A DNA stretch of 11,669 nt from Methanobacteriota archaeon (GTDB lineage: Archaea > Methanobacteriota > Methanobacteria > Methanobacteriales > Methanobacteriaceae), in contig JAEZAV010000041.1 in the NCBI GenBank assembly GCA_023430285.1, positions 1 to 11,669 on the forward strand. Reading direction: 5' to 3'. A program made the translations under genes and the position numbers. The notes beneath the pieces are model-generated. The model worked only from the letters and a program-made list of their open reading frames with translations, searched no databases and was not told the origin of the DNA. Shown piece by piece: positions 1 to 6,900 of this stretch (its first letter is position 1; each line of letters starts with the position of its first letter).

Positions 1-120
1 ATCTACACCAGAATCATCTACACCAGAATCATCTACACCAGAATCATCTACACCAGAATCATCTACACCAGAATCATCTACACCAGAATCATCTACACCA
101 GAATCATCAGCACTTGAATC
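1..120. repeat. 15-bp tandem repeat (7 perfect units plus 1 degenerate)
   Basis: The unit ATCTACACCAGAATC (plus strand) occurs seven times without a mismatch at 1-105, followed by a degenerate unit ATCAGCACTTGAATC at 106-120. Read on the minus strand each unit encodes DSGVD. Units are head to tail with no spacer and the length is a multiple of three, so copy-number change would keep the frame. The array continues past the left edge, so the true copy number is unknown. Confidence 0.95.
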
Positions 121-282
121 ATCTGCAGTGTATCCTAGGTCTGTGGTTGTTTGATCTGCTTGTTGTAAATTTACATTGTCTGAAGTATTTACTTCATTTG
201 GGTTTGCTGCATAACTCCCTGATACACATACCAGTAGAGTAATTAGTACCCCCAATATTTTGAATATTTGTGTTCCCTTCAA
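1..282 (-). CDS. Secreted surface protein with DSGVD tandem repeats (5' part, runs off window)
   Basis: The first 94 codons of a gene that leaves the window at its left edge. I start it at TTG (282-280), because a GGGAGGT ribosome-binding site (291-297) lies 8 nt upstream and no in-frame ATG gives a better N-terminus. The protein begins with a signal peptide: a basic KGTQ start, a hydrophobic core (ILGVLITLLVCV), then SGSYAA as a likely cleavage site near residue 25. An Asn/Thr/Asp-rich linker follows, then one degenerate (DSSAD) and seven perfect DSGVD pentapeptides continuing to the edge. The repeat is strongly acidic and probably an extended stalk or cation-binding spacer of an adhesin-like protein; that role is inferred. 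Any functional domain lies outside the window, so the family cannot be named. Confidence 0.75.
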   Translation of the reverse strand, partial: MKGTQIFKILGVLITLLVCVSGSYAANPNEVNTSDNVNLQQADQTTTDLGYTADDSSADDSGVDDSGVDDSGVDDSGVDDSGVDDSGVDDSGVD

Positions 283-352
283 AATTATTTACCTCCCTTT
301 TCACTCCAAATCTTATTTTTTTTCCGCAAACACTATTTACCGCCCCAATGCC

Positions 353-363
353 TTATATATATT
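353..363 (-). promoter_or_regulatory. Candidate TATA box for the DSGVD-repeat gene
   Basis: On the minus strand this reads AATATATATAA, an archaeal TATA-like element about 70 nt upstream of the TTG start. It would place transcription start near 325-330 and give a leader of about 45 nt. The whole gap 283-532 is A/T rich, so the assignment is tentative. Confidence 0.4.
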
Positions 364-492
364 TGGGTAAGTTTTTGCCCTAAAAAAGGTGTAATAATCC
401 TTATTTTTAAAAAATAAAGCCTTTAAAATCGATTTAAATATTGAGTTGCAGATCGTTGTTATTCGATGCTTAATTAAGTGATTAATAACATC

Positions 493-508
493 AAAAAAAG
501 AAAAAAAA
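493..508 (-). terminator. U-tract terminator after the 260-aa gene
   Basis: On the minus strand, 25 nt past the TAG stop at 533, the sequence runs T8-C-T7. Archaeal intrinsic termination mainly needs such U-tracts, with no stable hairpin required. The tract separates this gene from the promoter region of the next minus-strand gene. Confidence 0.5.
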
Positions 509-532
509 GGGTTTGGTGGAATACCTTCTATT

Positions 533-1315
533 CTAATCGTAACTAGAAGTACCACCATAATATTTAGCAGTATTTACACCACTTTTAACATAATCTATGT
601 TAATATATCCATTGTTGTAGTAGTACTGGAGCTCAGAGGCATGTAAAAGCTCATAATTTGTGTATGGACTTTCTAGATATGGGAATATTAGTCCTGTGAT
701 ACAGTAAATATAAGCAGGAATTATTCCGTAGGTTTTTGTTAATATTTGGAAGTAAAGTGGAAAACCACATCCTGGTGCTATGACTGGATTATCTGTACGT
801 ACTGTTCCATGCCATACCATTGGAATAGGACCATCTTGTCCATGTTGTTTTGCAACCTTTTGAACATGCTTCATCATATCATCATAGGTATTGTACACAA
901 CACCATCGGACATGTACTTGTATCTGCCATCAGGAACACCGAATAGCGCCACCTTTAATGAATCCAAGAAATTAGTCTGGTTCAAACTCGTGGAACCTCC
1001 TCCCTGGGTGTCTATAAAGGCAACTTCTATTATGTAAACACCGTCTGGATCCGTCGTACTGTTAACACCATCTTCTAAGTAGCTGGAATATGTTGAACTT
1101 CCTGCGAAGTGAACAACCAAAGCACATTTGGAGTTATGTTCTTCTGCATACTTGGCAAGTAGTACAGAATGGGGATGTCCAGGATACATATCTGGATTTT
1201 CAAGTTTAACAAATGAAAGTCTTCCCAGAGGTTGGATAGGTCCAAATAGGGTTATTACAAACGAAAAAACCAAAACCAATGCTACTGCACCAATAATTAC
1301 AGTGGAAAACTTCAT
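533..1315 (-). CDS. Membrane-anchored extracellular protein of unrecognised family (260 aa)
   Basis: I do not recognise this family. Translation starts at ATG 1315 behind a GGTGAT ribosome-binding site about 6 nt upstream. Residues 5-24 (VIIGAVALVLVFSFVITL region) form one hydrophobic segment with a weak positive start, so it is a signal anchor or an uncleaved signal peptide. The remaining 235 residues look like a folded extracellular domain: aromatic rich, with few sequons and no low-complexity repeats, unlike the neighbouring adhesin-type proteins. Visible landmarks are PGHPHS (45-50), NSKCALVVHF (61-70), FIDTQGGGS (100-108), MVWHGTVRTDNPVIAPGCGFP (two adjacent parts, 166-186), YIYCITG (202-208) and a Tyr-rich tail. 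Three cysteines (64, 183, 205) and clustered His residues (47, 49, 60, 69, 169) could suit metal binding or an active site, but this is speculation. It appears monocistronic. Confidence 0.75.
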   Translation of the reverse strand: MKFSTVIIGAVALVLVFSFVITLFGPIQPLGRLSFVKLENPDMYPGHPHSVLLAKYAEEHNSKCALVVHFAGSSTYSSYLEDGVNSTTDPDGVYIIEVAFIDTQGGGSTSLNQTNFLDSLKVALFGVPDGRYKYMSDGVVYNTYDDMMKHVQKVAKQHGQDGPIPMVWHGTVRTDNPVIAPGCGFPLYFQILTKTYGIIPAYIYCITGLIFPYLESPYTNYELLHASELQYYYNNGYINIDYVKSGVNTAKYYGGTSSYD

Positions 1316-1399
1316 TTTTTATCACCAAAGAATCTGAATTCTATTTAGAAATTATACAATTATTAGATTAAATATTAACTGCTTTTTTTTAAATACTTA

Positions 1400-1439
1400 T
1401 TCCATAACGAATACTTTTTTTGAATTTTTAGTTATGGAA
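1400..1439. repeat. 9-bp inverted repeat between divergent genes
   Basis: TTCCATAAC (1400-1408) and GTTATGGAA (1431-1439) are perfect reverse complements separated by 22 nt of T-rich sequence. They lie in the 289-bp region between the divergent genes starting at 1315 (-) and 1605 (+). The same gap holds a second small symmetric element, TTAACT-AACTA-AGTTAA (1461-1477). Either could be a regulator site; in a region this A/T rich the shorter one is easily chance. Confidence 0.4.
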
Positions 1440-1570
1440 CTTTAATTCCTTTACAAATAATTAACTAACTAAGTTAAATATCTAACACTCATATAAATAA
1501 TTAGCAGATCAACCAGCCATAGAAATAATTAAAATTATATTGTACCAATAAATTTCCATTTCATTGGCCA

Positions 1571-1580
1571 AAAATTAAAT
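1571..1580 (+). promoter_or_regulatory. Candidate TATA box for the C39-like gene
   Basis: AAATTAAATA lies 24-33 nt upstream of the ATG at 1605, which is where a TATA box sits relative to a transcription start rather than to a leader-bearing start codon. No Shine-Dalgarno sequence is visible in 1581-1604, so the mRNA may be leaderless or nearly so. The surroundings are A/T rich, so this is weakly supported. Confidence 0.3.
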
Positions 1581-1604
1581 AACAGCATAAACTTATTTTA
1601 TATT

Positions 1605-2378
1605 ATGAATCTGAAATTAAAGTTAATTTTAATGGTTCTATCACTTGTAATTGTTGCTGTTCCACTGGGTGTTTATTCAGAATCAACCAACAACTCTACA
1701 GACAACATTTCTAATTTAAACCTAACGAACAGTCAGAACCTTTCACATAATAATACTACTATTCTTAAGGTACCTGACCTTTTAGCTCCCACTACAAACT
1801 CAACTGGCCCCACAGCATTGCAAGAAGTTTTAGCCTATTATGGAACCAATATTGGGATCGATAAATTGGTTAACCTAACTAACAACACAGAAAATGGAAC
1901 CTTCCCCAATAACATAGTCCAAGCAGCAGATTCTTTAAGTTTCCAAGGTGAAATAAAAGAAAATATGAGCCTTGAAGATCTTCAAAACTACGTTGACCAA
2001 GGCATACCAGTTATTGTGAATATCCAAGCAGGAATTAATGGAACAGAAAATTTCAACTGGACCAGTTCCCAGCAAAACGGAGAATATATGGTAATTGTTG
2101 GTGTTGACAGTCAAAATGTTTATTTGGAAGATCCAACCATTCTTGGAAGCGTTGGCTACATTCCAAATCAAGAATTTTTAGATAGGTGGCATTCAACATT
2201 TCAAACTGGAACAAACTCCACAAACAGCAGCACAAATACAACTAACACAACCAACGATACCAATACAACAAACAGTACCAACAGCACAAATATCAATACT
2301 TTGTTCTACAACCACCTGGGAATAATAGTTACAGGCGGCAGTTCCACAGCTCCACCATTATTTGTAAAGCTAAATTAA
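1605..2378 (+). CDS. Secreted C39-like papain-fold protein lacking catalytic Cys and His
   Basis: A 257-aa exported protein. Residues 1-25 form a signal peptide (lysines, hydrophobic core LILMVLSLVIVAVPLGV, then YSES). Residues about 26-53 are an Asn/Ser/Thr-rich linker full of sequons. Residues about 55-200 match the peptidase C39-like layout: VPDLLAP, then STGPTALQEVLAYYG (66-80), a helical section, GIPVIVNIQ, then GEYMVIVGVDSQNVYLEDP (159-177). In active C39 members the first motif is CGPA with the nucleophile Cys, and the second is G-H-[YF]-x-V-V-x-G with the catalytic His. Here these positions are Thr67 and Glu160. Only the Asp (176) of the DP motif remains, and the whole protein contains no cysteine. 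It therefore cannot be a cysteine protease and is probably a binding or structural domain. Residues about 204-233 are an N/T-rich spacer before a hydrophobic C-terminal strand. The start is the first ATG. Confidence 0.8.
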   Translation: MNLKLKLILMVLSLVIVAVPLGVYSESTNNSTDNISNLNLTNSQNLSHNNTTILKVPDLLAPTTNSTGPTALQEVLAYYGTNIGIDKLVNLTNNTENGTFPNNIVQAADSLSFQGEIKENMSLEDLQNYVDQGIPVIVNIQAGINGTENFNWTSSQQNGEYMVIVGVDSQNVYLEDPTILGSVGYIPNQEFLDRWHSTFQTGTNSTNSSTNTTNTTNDTNTTNSTNSTNINTLFYNHLGIIVTGGSSTAPPLFVKLN

Positions 2379-2408
2379 GGGCATGGTCCCATAAACAGCC
2401 CCTATTAC

Positions 2409-2437
2409 TTTTTTTTAACATTAAAATTTAAAAAAAA
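2409..2437. terminator. Bidirectional U-tract terminator between convergent genes
   Basis: T8 at 2409-2416 serves the plus-strand C39-like gene (stop 2378). A8 at 2430-2437, read as U8 on the minus strand, follows the PepSY-like gene ending at 2441. The two genes converge with only 62 bp between their stops, which fits a shared termination zone. Confidence 0.55.
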
Positions 2438-2440
2438 TAT

Positions 2441-2878
2441 TTATTTACTGGGTGCTCCTCCGGCTCCACCCAAGTTCTTGCCATTTTTTGCATCGATATC
2501 TATTTCTCCTACCTTAATTCTATTTTGAATTACCGGAACGATATAAACCCTTTTATTATTGTATTTAACAAGTTTAGGTGTTCCTGGACTGGCACCATTT
2601 TGTTTTATGAACTTTTTTGCCAATAATTTAGCTGTTAATCTGGATATGATATGTCCCTTAGGTTTAGTTTTTAAATTGGATGATGCTGACACTGTAAGTG
2701 GTGATTGTTGGTTTAAATCATTACCATTTGTTTGACCAGACATCTGATATGCTACTGGTTGATATGGTGACGAAGTTACCTGTTTATTAGTGTTAACATC
2801 AGAAATAGCAAATGCCACAATTAGAACTCCAGAGAAAGCAATAAACATTGTAAACAATAAAACTGCCCTACCTAACAT
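2441..2878 (-). CDS. Small secreted PepSY-like protein A (145 aa)
   Basis: I start at ATG 2878: GGGAGGTT at 2887-2894 is a good ribosome-binding site 8-9 nt upstream, whereas an in-frame GTG at 2896 would put that site inside the gene. Residues 5-24 are a hydrophobic signal peptide or anchor. A Ser/Gln/Asn-rich linker runs to about residue 70. The C-terminal 70 residues form one small domain: basic helix (RLTAKLLAKKFIKQ), GTPKLV, VYIVPVI, then GEIDIDAKNGKNLGGAGG. The helix-strand-strand pattern with a terminal D-x-x-x-G-x-x-L turn resembles a single PepSY domain, a fold found in peptidase propeptides and in secreted proteins thought to modulate peptidases. The same motifs occur in the protein at 10575-10952, so the two are paralogues. 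It converges on the C39-like gene. Function is inferred from the fold only. Confidence 0.78.
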   Translation of the reverse strand: MLGRAVLLFTMFIAFSGVLIVAFAISDVNTNKQVTSSPYQPVAYQMSGQTNGNDLNQQSPLTVSASSNLKTKPKGHIISRLTAKLLAKKFIKQNGASPGTPKLVKYNNKRVYIVPVIQNRIKVGEIDIDAKNGKNLGGAGGAPSK

Positions 2879-3095
2879 TTTGTTTGAACCTCCCACAAAA
2901 TATTATTAGAAAAATTTGCCACCACTAAAATAGCTAAATTCATCCTATTACATACTACTTCATCATGACTAATATAATTTTCCAAATGTATCAACGTGAA
3001 AAAAATAACCTTTTTAAAACCTTCGTTTGATTTTTAAGGCACATATAGAAATCTTCACAGAATAATATCCAGTAAAAAAATGTTTACTAAATCCC

Positions 3096-3212
3096 ATGGA
3101 AATTACAATTCTTGTGAAAGAATCATATGATCCATCGATCAAATTAGGACAGAATTATCTCCTAGAAACAAAATTAGAGGGTAATAATAGAATAAAAATA
3201 GTGAATTTATGA
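3096..3212 (+). CDS. Possible small protein or gene remnant (38 aa)
   Basis: An ATG-to-TGA frame whose product has a balanced, protein-like composition: MEITILVKESYDPSIK followed by LGQNYLLETKLEGNNRIKIVNL in two parts. It shows alternating hydrophobic residues, suggesting beta strands, unlike the Lys/Asn/Phe-rich noise of other random frames in this A/T-rich gap. No ribosome-binding site is visible before the ATG, and an archaeal promoter is not obvious. It could be a true small protein, the remnant of a larger gene, or chance. I do not recognise a family. Confidence 0.25.
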   Translation: MEITILVKESYDPSIKLGQNYLLETKLEGNNRIKIVNL

Positions 3213-3311
3213 ATCAAGTAAATATAAAATTTTAAAAAAATATTGATTAAAAAGTCAAAGTAAAGCTTTATTAGTGAAAATGATTAAATTTTATAAAATT
3301 CATCATTCTTA

Positions 3312-3325
3312 TCTAAAAAAACAAG
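3312..3325 (-). terminator. U-tract terminator after TRAM gene
   Basis: On the minus strand a U7 run (plus-strand A7 at 3315-3321) lies about 26 nt past the TAA stop of the TRAM gene, a common distance for archaeal terminators. Confidence 0.45.
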
Positions 3326-3346
3326 CTTCAATTTGAATTTTTAGTA

Positions 3347-3568
3347 TTATTCTACGATATCAGCAAATCCAAAGTTTCTTCTTACTGAGTTGACACGAAC
3401 TTTAACTTCGTCGCCGACTTTAGCACCTGCAACAAAAACTACAAATCCTTCGATACGAGCGATTCCATCGCCGTCTCTTCCAGTATCTTCAATTTTAACA
3501 TCGTATTCTCCGCCTTCTTTAATTGGGGCGTCATTTCCTCTATCATTTCCGTAGCTATTTCCAAACAA
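3347..3568 (-). CDS. TRAM-domain RNA-binding protein (73 aa)
   Basis: A stand-alone TRAM protein, a small beta-barrel that binds RNA and in methanogens acts as an RNA chaperone, partly comparable to bacterial cold-shock proteins. Residues about 14-73 carry the domain: EGGEYDVKIEDTGRDGDGIARIEGF (18 on, two parts), VVFVAGAKVGDEVKVRV, then RRNFGFADIVE. The D-x-G-R-x-G-D-G-I-A and V-P/A-G-x-x-x-G-D-x-V-x-V signatures are characteristic. The N-terminal Gly/Asn/Asp tail (MFGNSYGNDRGND) is flexible. I choose TTG 3568 as start because GGAAGTGAT, one mismatch from the ideal GGAGGTGAT, sits 4 nt upstream; a TTG at 3583 would include that site in the gene. It is the only confident cytoplasmic gene of known role among envelope genes, and is transcribed alone. 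Confidence 0.9.
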   Translation of the reverse strand: MFGNSYGNDRGNDAPIKEGGEYDVKIEDTGRDGDGIARIEGFVVFVAGAKVGDEVKVRVNSVRRNFGFADIVE

Positions 3569-3642
3569 AATTATCACTTCCAAATTTTAGTCCATAAAGA
3601 CTTGATAGCCAATTATAGACGTATTTAATTTGGTTTTTAGAG

Positions 3643-3652
3643 CATATATAGT
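3643..3652 (-). promoter_or_regulatory. Candidate TATA box for TRAM gene
   Basis: The minus strand reads ACTATATATG, about 75-85 nt upstream of the TTG start. Transcription would begin near 3618, leaving a leader of roughly 50 nt with the Shine-Dalgarno at its end. This is the best TATA match in the gap. Confidence 0.45.
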
Positions 3653-3934
3653 AATGGGATTTTTGAGCGTTTTTTAGAAAATAATTTTTGTATAACGAAA
3701 AAAATCTGAATACTGATCACCTAGACCAAAATATCTTTAGAAAATATGGAAAATAACAATAAACAGAAATGGTAGACAGGACCACGAAAGTTTGGATTTT
3801 GAAAGAAAAAGATCAGTTTTTTAAAATATATTAATTGTATTTTTAACAGAATCATCACTACAAACGGTTACAACACCAAAACCCGCCCTTTAAAAGCTTT
3901 CAGAAACATCAAAATCTAAGACCCTTAAGAATTT

Positions 3935-3970
3935 AAAAAAAAATATTTAATGTTCCTAAAAAAATAAAAA
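3935..3970 (-). terminator. Double U-tract terminator after giant adhesin gene
   Basis: On the minus strand, 9 nt after the TAA stop (3979), come T5-A-T7 (plus 3958-3970) and then T9 (plus 3935-3943). Two successive U-tracts are typical of archaeal intrinsic termination. Confidence 0.55.
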
Positions 3971-3978
3971 GGAGTTAA

Positions 3979-6900
3979 TTAAGGTTTTTTTCTAAGTGGT
4001 ACAATCATTCCGGTTAGTAATGAGAGTATAGCTAATATTAGTGCAACAGGGCTAACTCCTGTTTTATGCATTCTCACGGTTTTACTGACTGTGCTGGCTG
4101 TGTGGGTACTATTTTTAGATGGTCTGATTTGGATTGAGAATGAACTTTGATTTCCTGCATTCCAGTTGTATGTGTCTGAATTGATCTTTGGAATAATGTA
4201 ATATGTTCCAGCATTTTCACATTTTACAGTTAAGTAAAGATATGGATCGCCTACAGGTACTTCATTTATTGTCCAAGTAACACTTCTATTCAGACGATTA
4301 TAGGATGCAGTTCCACTATCAAATTTCATATCTACAAATTCCAGTCCTTGAGGTATTTTGAAACTTATTGTAACATTTTTCGCTGAATCCGGACCATAAT
4401 TCCCTAATTTATATTTAATAACAAAATTTTCACCTATTTTAGGATCTTTTTTGTTACTGGTAATTTTTAGGTATAATTTTGCTCCAGGATTAATATGTAA
4501 TTTAGCATATCCCATGGATGCTAAATAATTTGTATCGTTGATAAAAGTTGCATTAATTACATAATTTCCTGAATGGGTCGCATTGTAGGATAATGTAGCT
4601 ATTCCATTGATATTGGTGCGTGATTTGCCGATATAAACTCCGTCTATTTTGAAGATGATGGTTTTATTAGATAGTGAAGTACCATATTTATCGGTTAATT
4701 TTGCAGTTAATTTCACAATTCCATTATGAATTCCAGTCCTATTACTTACTGTAATTACTGTAGGGCTTTGGTTTACTACTAGATTACCTCTGCTATTAGT
4801 AGATGTATAATTTTCATCTCCTTCAAATGTTGCAGTGATGCCATATATTCCTGATAGATGGGTGATGATGTAATTTATTGTAGCTATTCCATTGCTATCA
4901 GTGATTGCAGTACCAATTTTGTACCCATTCACTCTGAAAGTAATTGTTTTACCCGACAATGGGTTTCCATCTTTGTCAGTTAATTTTGCAGTTAAAGTAG
5001 TATTATCTTTGTTTATTCCTGTTGCATTACTAGTGATACTGGTTGTCTTAATTTTAATCACAGTGAGTGTTCCATTACTTGTAGATGAAGTGTAATTCTC
5101 ATCTCCAATGAATTGAACTTTTAGGGTGTATGTTTTCGGTATCTCTGTGATGTTATACAAGAAAGTGGCTATTCCTGCACTGTCAGTTATTGATGAACCA
5201 ACAATTTTACCATTAATACTGAACCACACAGTTTTACCTTCTAATGAATTACTTTCATTATCCACTAAATGAGCAGTTAATTTAATGGTATTTCCTTTAG
5301 TTCCTTTTTTATTTTCAGTGCTGATTGTGGTTACTATGGGTTTAACATGTATGTTAGTACTGGTATTTTGTATCTCTTGTGTGTATTCGTCTTGTGATTC
5401 AAATGCATATATACTGAAGGTTTTGTTTGCAAATGACTTATTGAATTTTCCAAATATGGTTATCTGAGCTTCCTCATTAAAATCAAGTGAGTCTATACTC
5501 CAAGTTCTAGTTGTGGCATCGTAGCTGCCTTTAGTAACCAAAACTGTGAATCCATCTGGAATTCCAATTTTAATTTTAATATTGTGTCCTGCATTTGGCC
5601 CGGTATTTTTGAGTTTGAAAATAATAGTTACTGGTTCATTGACATTCAATGTGATATTTTTAGTTGAATTAAGAGTTACACAAGCCATTGGAAGAATGTT
5701 CAGCGTAGTTTGCAAGTTTTCGATAATATCTGGAAATTCAGCCTGTTTTAATGTTCCACTTATTTTAATCTGAGAATTTGCCAAATCTCTTGTAATAATA
5801 CGTTTAAGAGTCATTGTGACTATTTCTCCAGGATCTAAGTGATCAATATACCAAATGCCTGTGCTTGAATCATAAATACCTTTGCTAACACTCACATTAA
5901 ATCCACTAATACCTCCAATTTTAACTGTTACATTTGTGGCGTTGCTGTTATATGTGTTTTTTAAGACTAAAATGATGGTGGCATTATCTCCAACAACATA
6001 GCTTAAATCATTTTGAAATTTTCCAGTGACTTTTCCCTGACTATAATTATTTATGGATATTGTTTCATCATCTAATCCTGCTTTAATTGTCACATATCCA
6101 GAATCTGATGGTGTGAAAGAAGCTATTGCTTTCCCATTTTCTATAGCAGCATTGGGATCAATGGATCCTTGTGTAGTTGTAAATTGTACCAGTAAATCAT
6201 TAAGTGCCGAAGTTGCAACTGTTTCTCCTAGATTATTTTTAGTTAAATCTGCGGTTATATTAACTGGATAGCTCGAAACTAATGATCCATTAATTTTTAA
6301 GGTCATAATCAACCATTTATATAATGAAATATTAGTCGGAGTGCTATATAATACGCGATAGGTAGTTACTGGGTTTGAATTGGTTCCCCACCAGTTATCG
6401 TTAAGATCTACATGACTAGCGGATTTATCAATTTCAGTTCCAATCCTTATGGGCAATTTAGTTCCAACATATGATCCACTAAAATCATCCTGGTAAATAC
6501 GATTGTAGTTTATGTTTGCCACAGCATATTGGGATTCCAATATTGATATGGCACCACTTGCAATACCATTTGTCCCATCGAAACCCCTATATATATTGTA
6601 ATATAGAGATCCTCCACCTAGACCGCCAGATCCACCGGCTCCGTTTGTGCTTAGGTAGTTATTGTATACATTGTTGTAATAGAATTCTAGTTTTGCGTTT
6701 TGGTCTAATTGAGTGTTTTGGTGACTTATGGCTCCACCTTGACCTGAATTTCCACCGTTTCCACCGTTTCCACCGTGTGTAGCAAATATATCAAGAAAAG
6801 CTGCACCGTTTCCACCGTTTCCACCGTTTCCACCAGCTCCCGCATAATTTCTTGTGAAATATGATCCTTGAATTTTACCTGCACCATTTAGGTATATAGC

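Larger units (their letters stand above)
2879..3346. other. A/T-rich gap between the PepSY-like A and TRAM genes
   Basis: The left end must hold the promoter of the minus-strand PepSY-like gene, but no single TATA box stands out. The right end holds a minus-strand U7 tract after TRAM. A 38-codon plus-strand frame (3096-3212) is listed separately. I see no tRNA, no strong hairpin and no repeat in the rest. Confidence 0.5.
3569..3978. other. A/T-rich gap holding TRAM promoter and adhesin terminator
   Basis: The left part carries the TRAM leader and TATA box; the right end carries the adhesin terminator tracts. The middle (about 3660-3930) shows no frame longer than about 21 codons with a start, no tRNA and no convincing stem. 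Confidence 0.5.

Noticed and set aside
1..120. Short regular repeats that could suggest a CRISPR array
   Set aside because: Units are 15 bp, adjoin with no spacers, and read in frame as DSGVD behind a signal peptide, so this is a coding minisatellite.
427..478. Short palindromes AAATCGATTT and CTTAATTAAG
   Set aside because: Ten-base A/T-rich palindromes are expected by chance in this base composition and are not tied to a promoter.
1605..2378. Annotation as an active bacteriocin-type C39 cysteine peptidase
   Set aside because: No cysteine exists anywhere in the protein and the catalytic His position is Glu.
2441..2896. Longer PepSY-like protein A starting at GTG 2896
   Set aside because: The GGGAGGTT ribosome-binding site lies inside that extension and is ideally spaced for ATG 2878.
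3769..3834. A 21-codon plus-strand frame (MVDRTTKVWILKEKDQFFKIY)
   Set aside because: Too short, no ribosome-binding site and no promoter; equally likely by chance.
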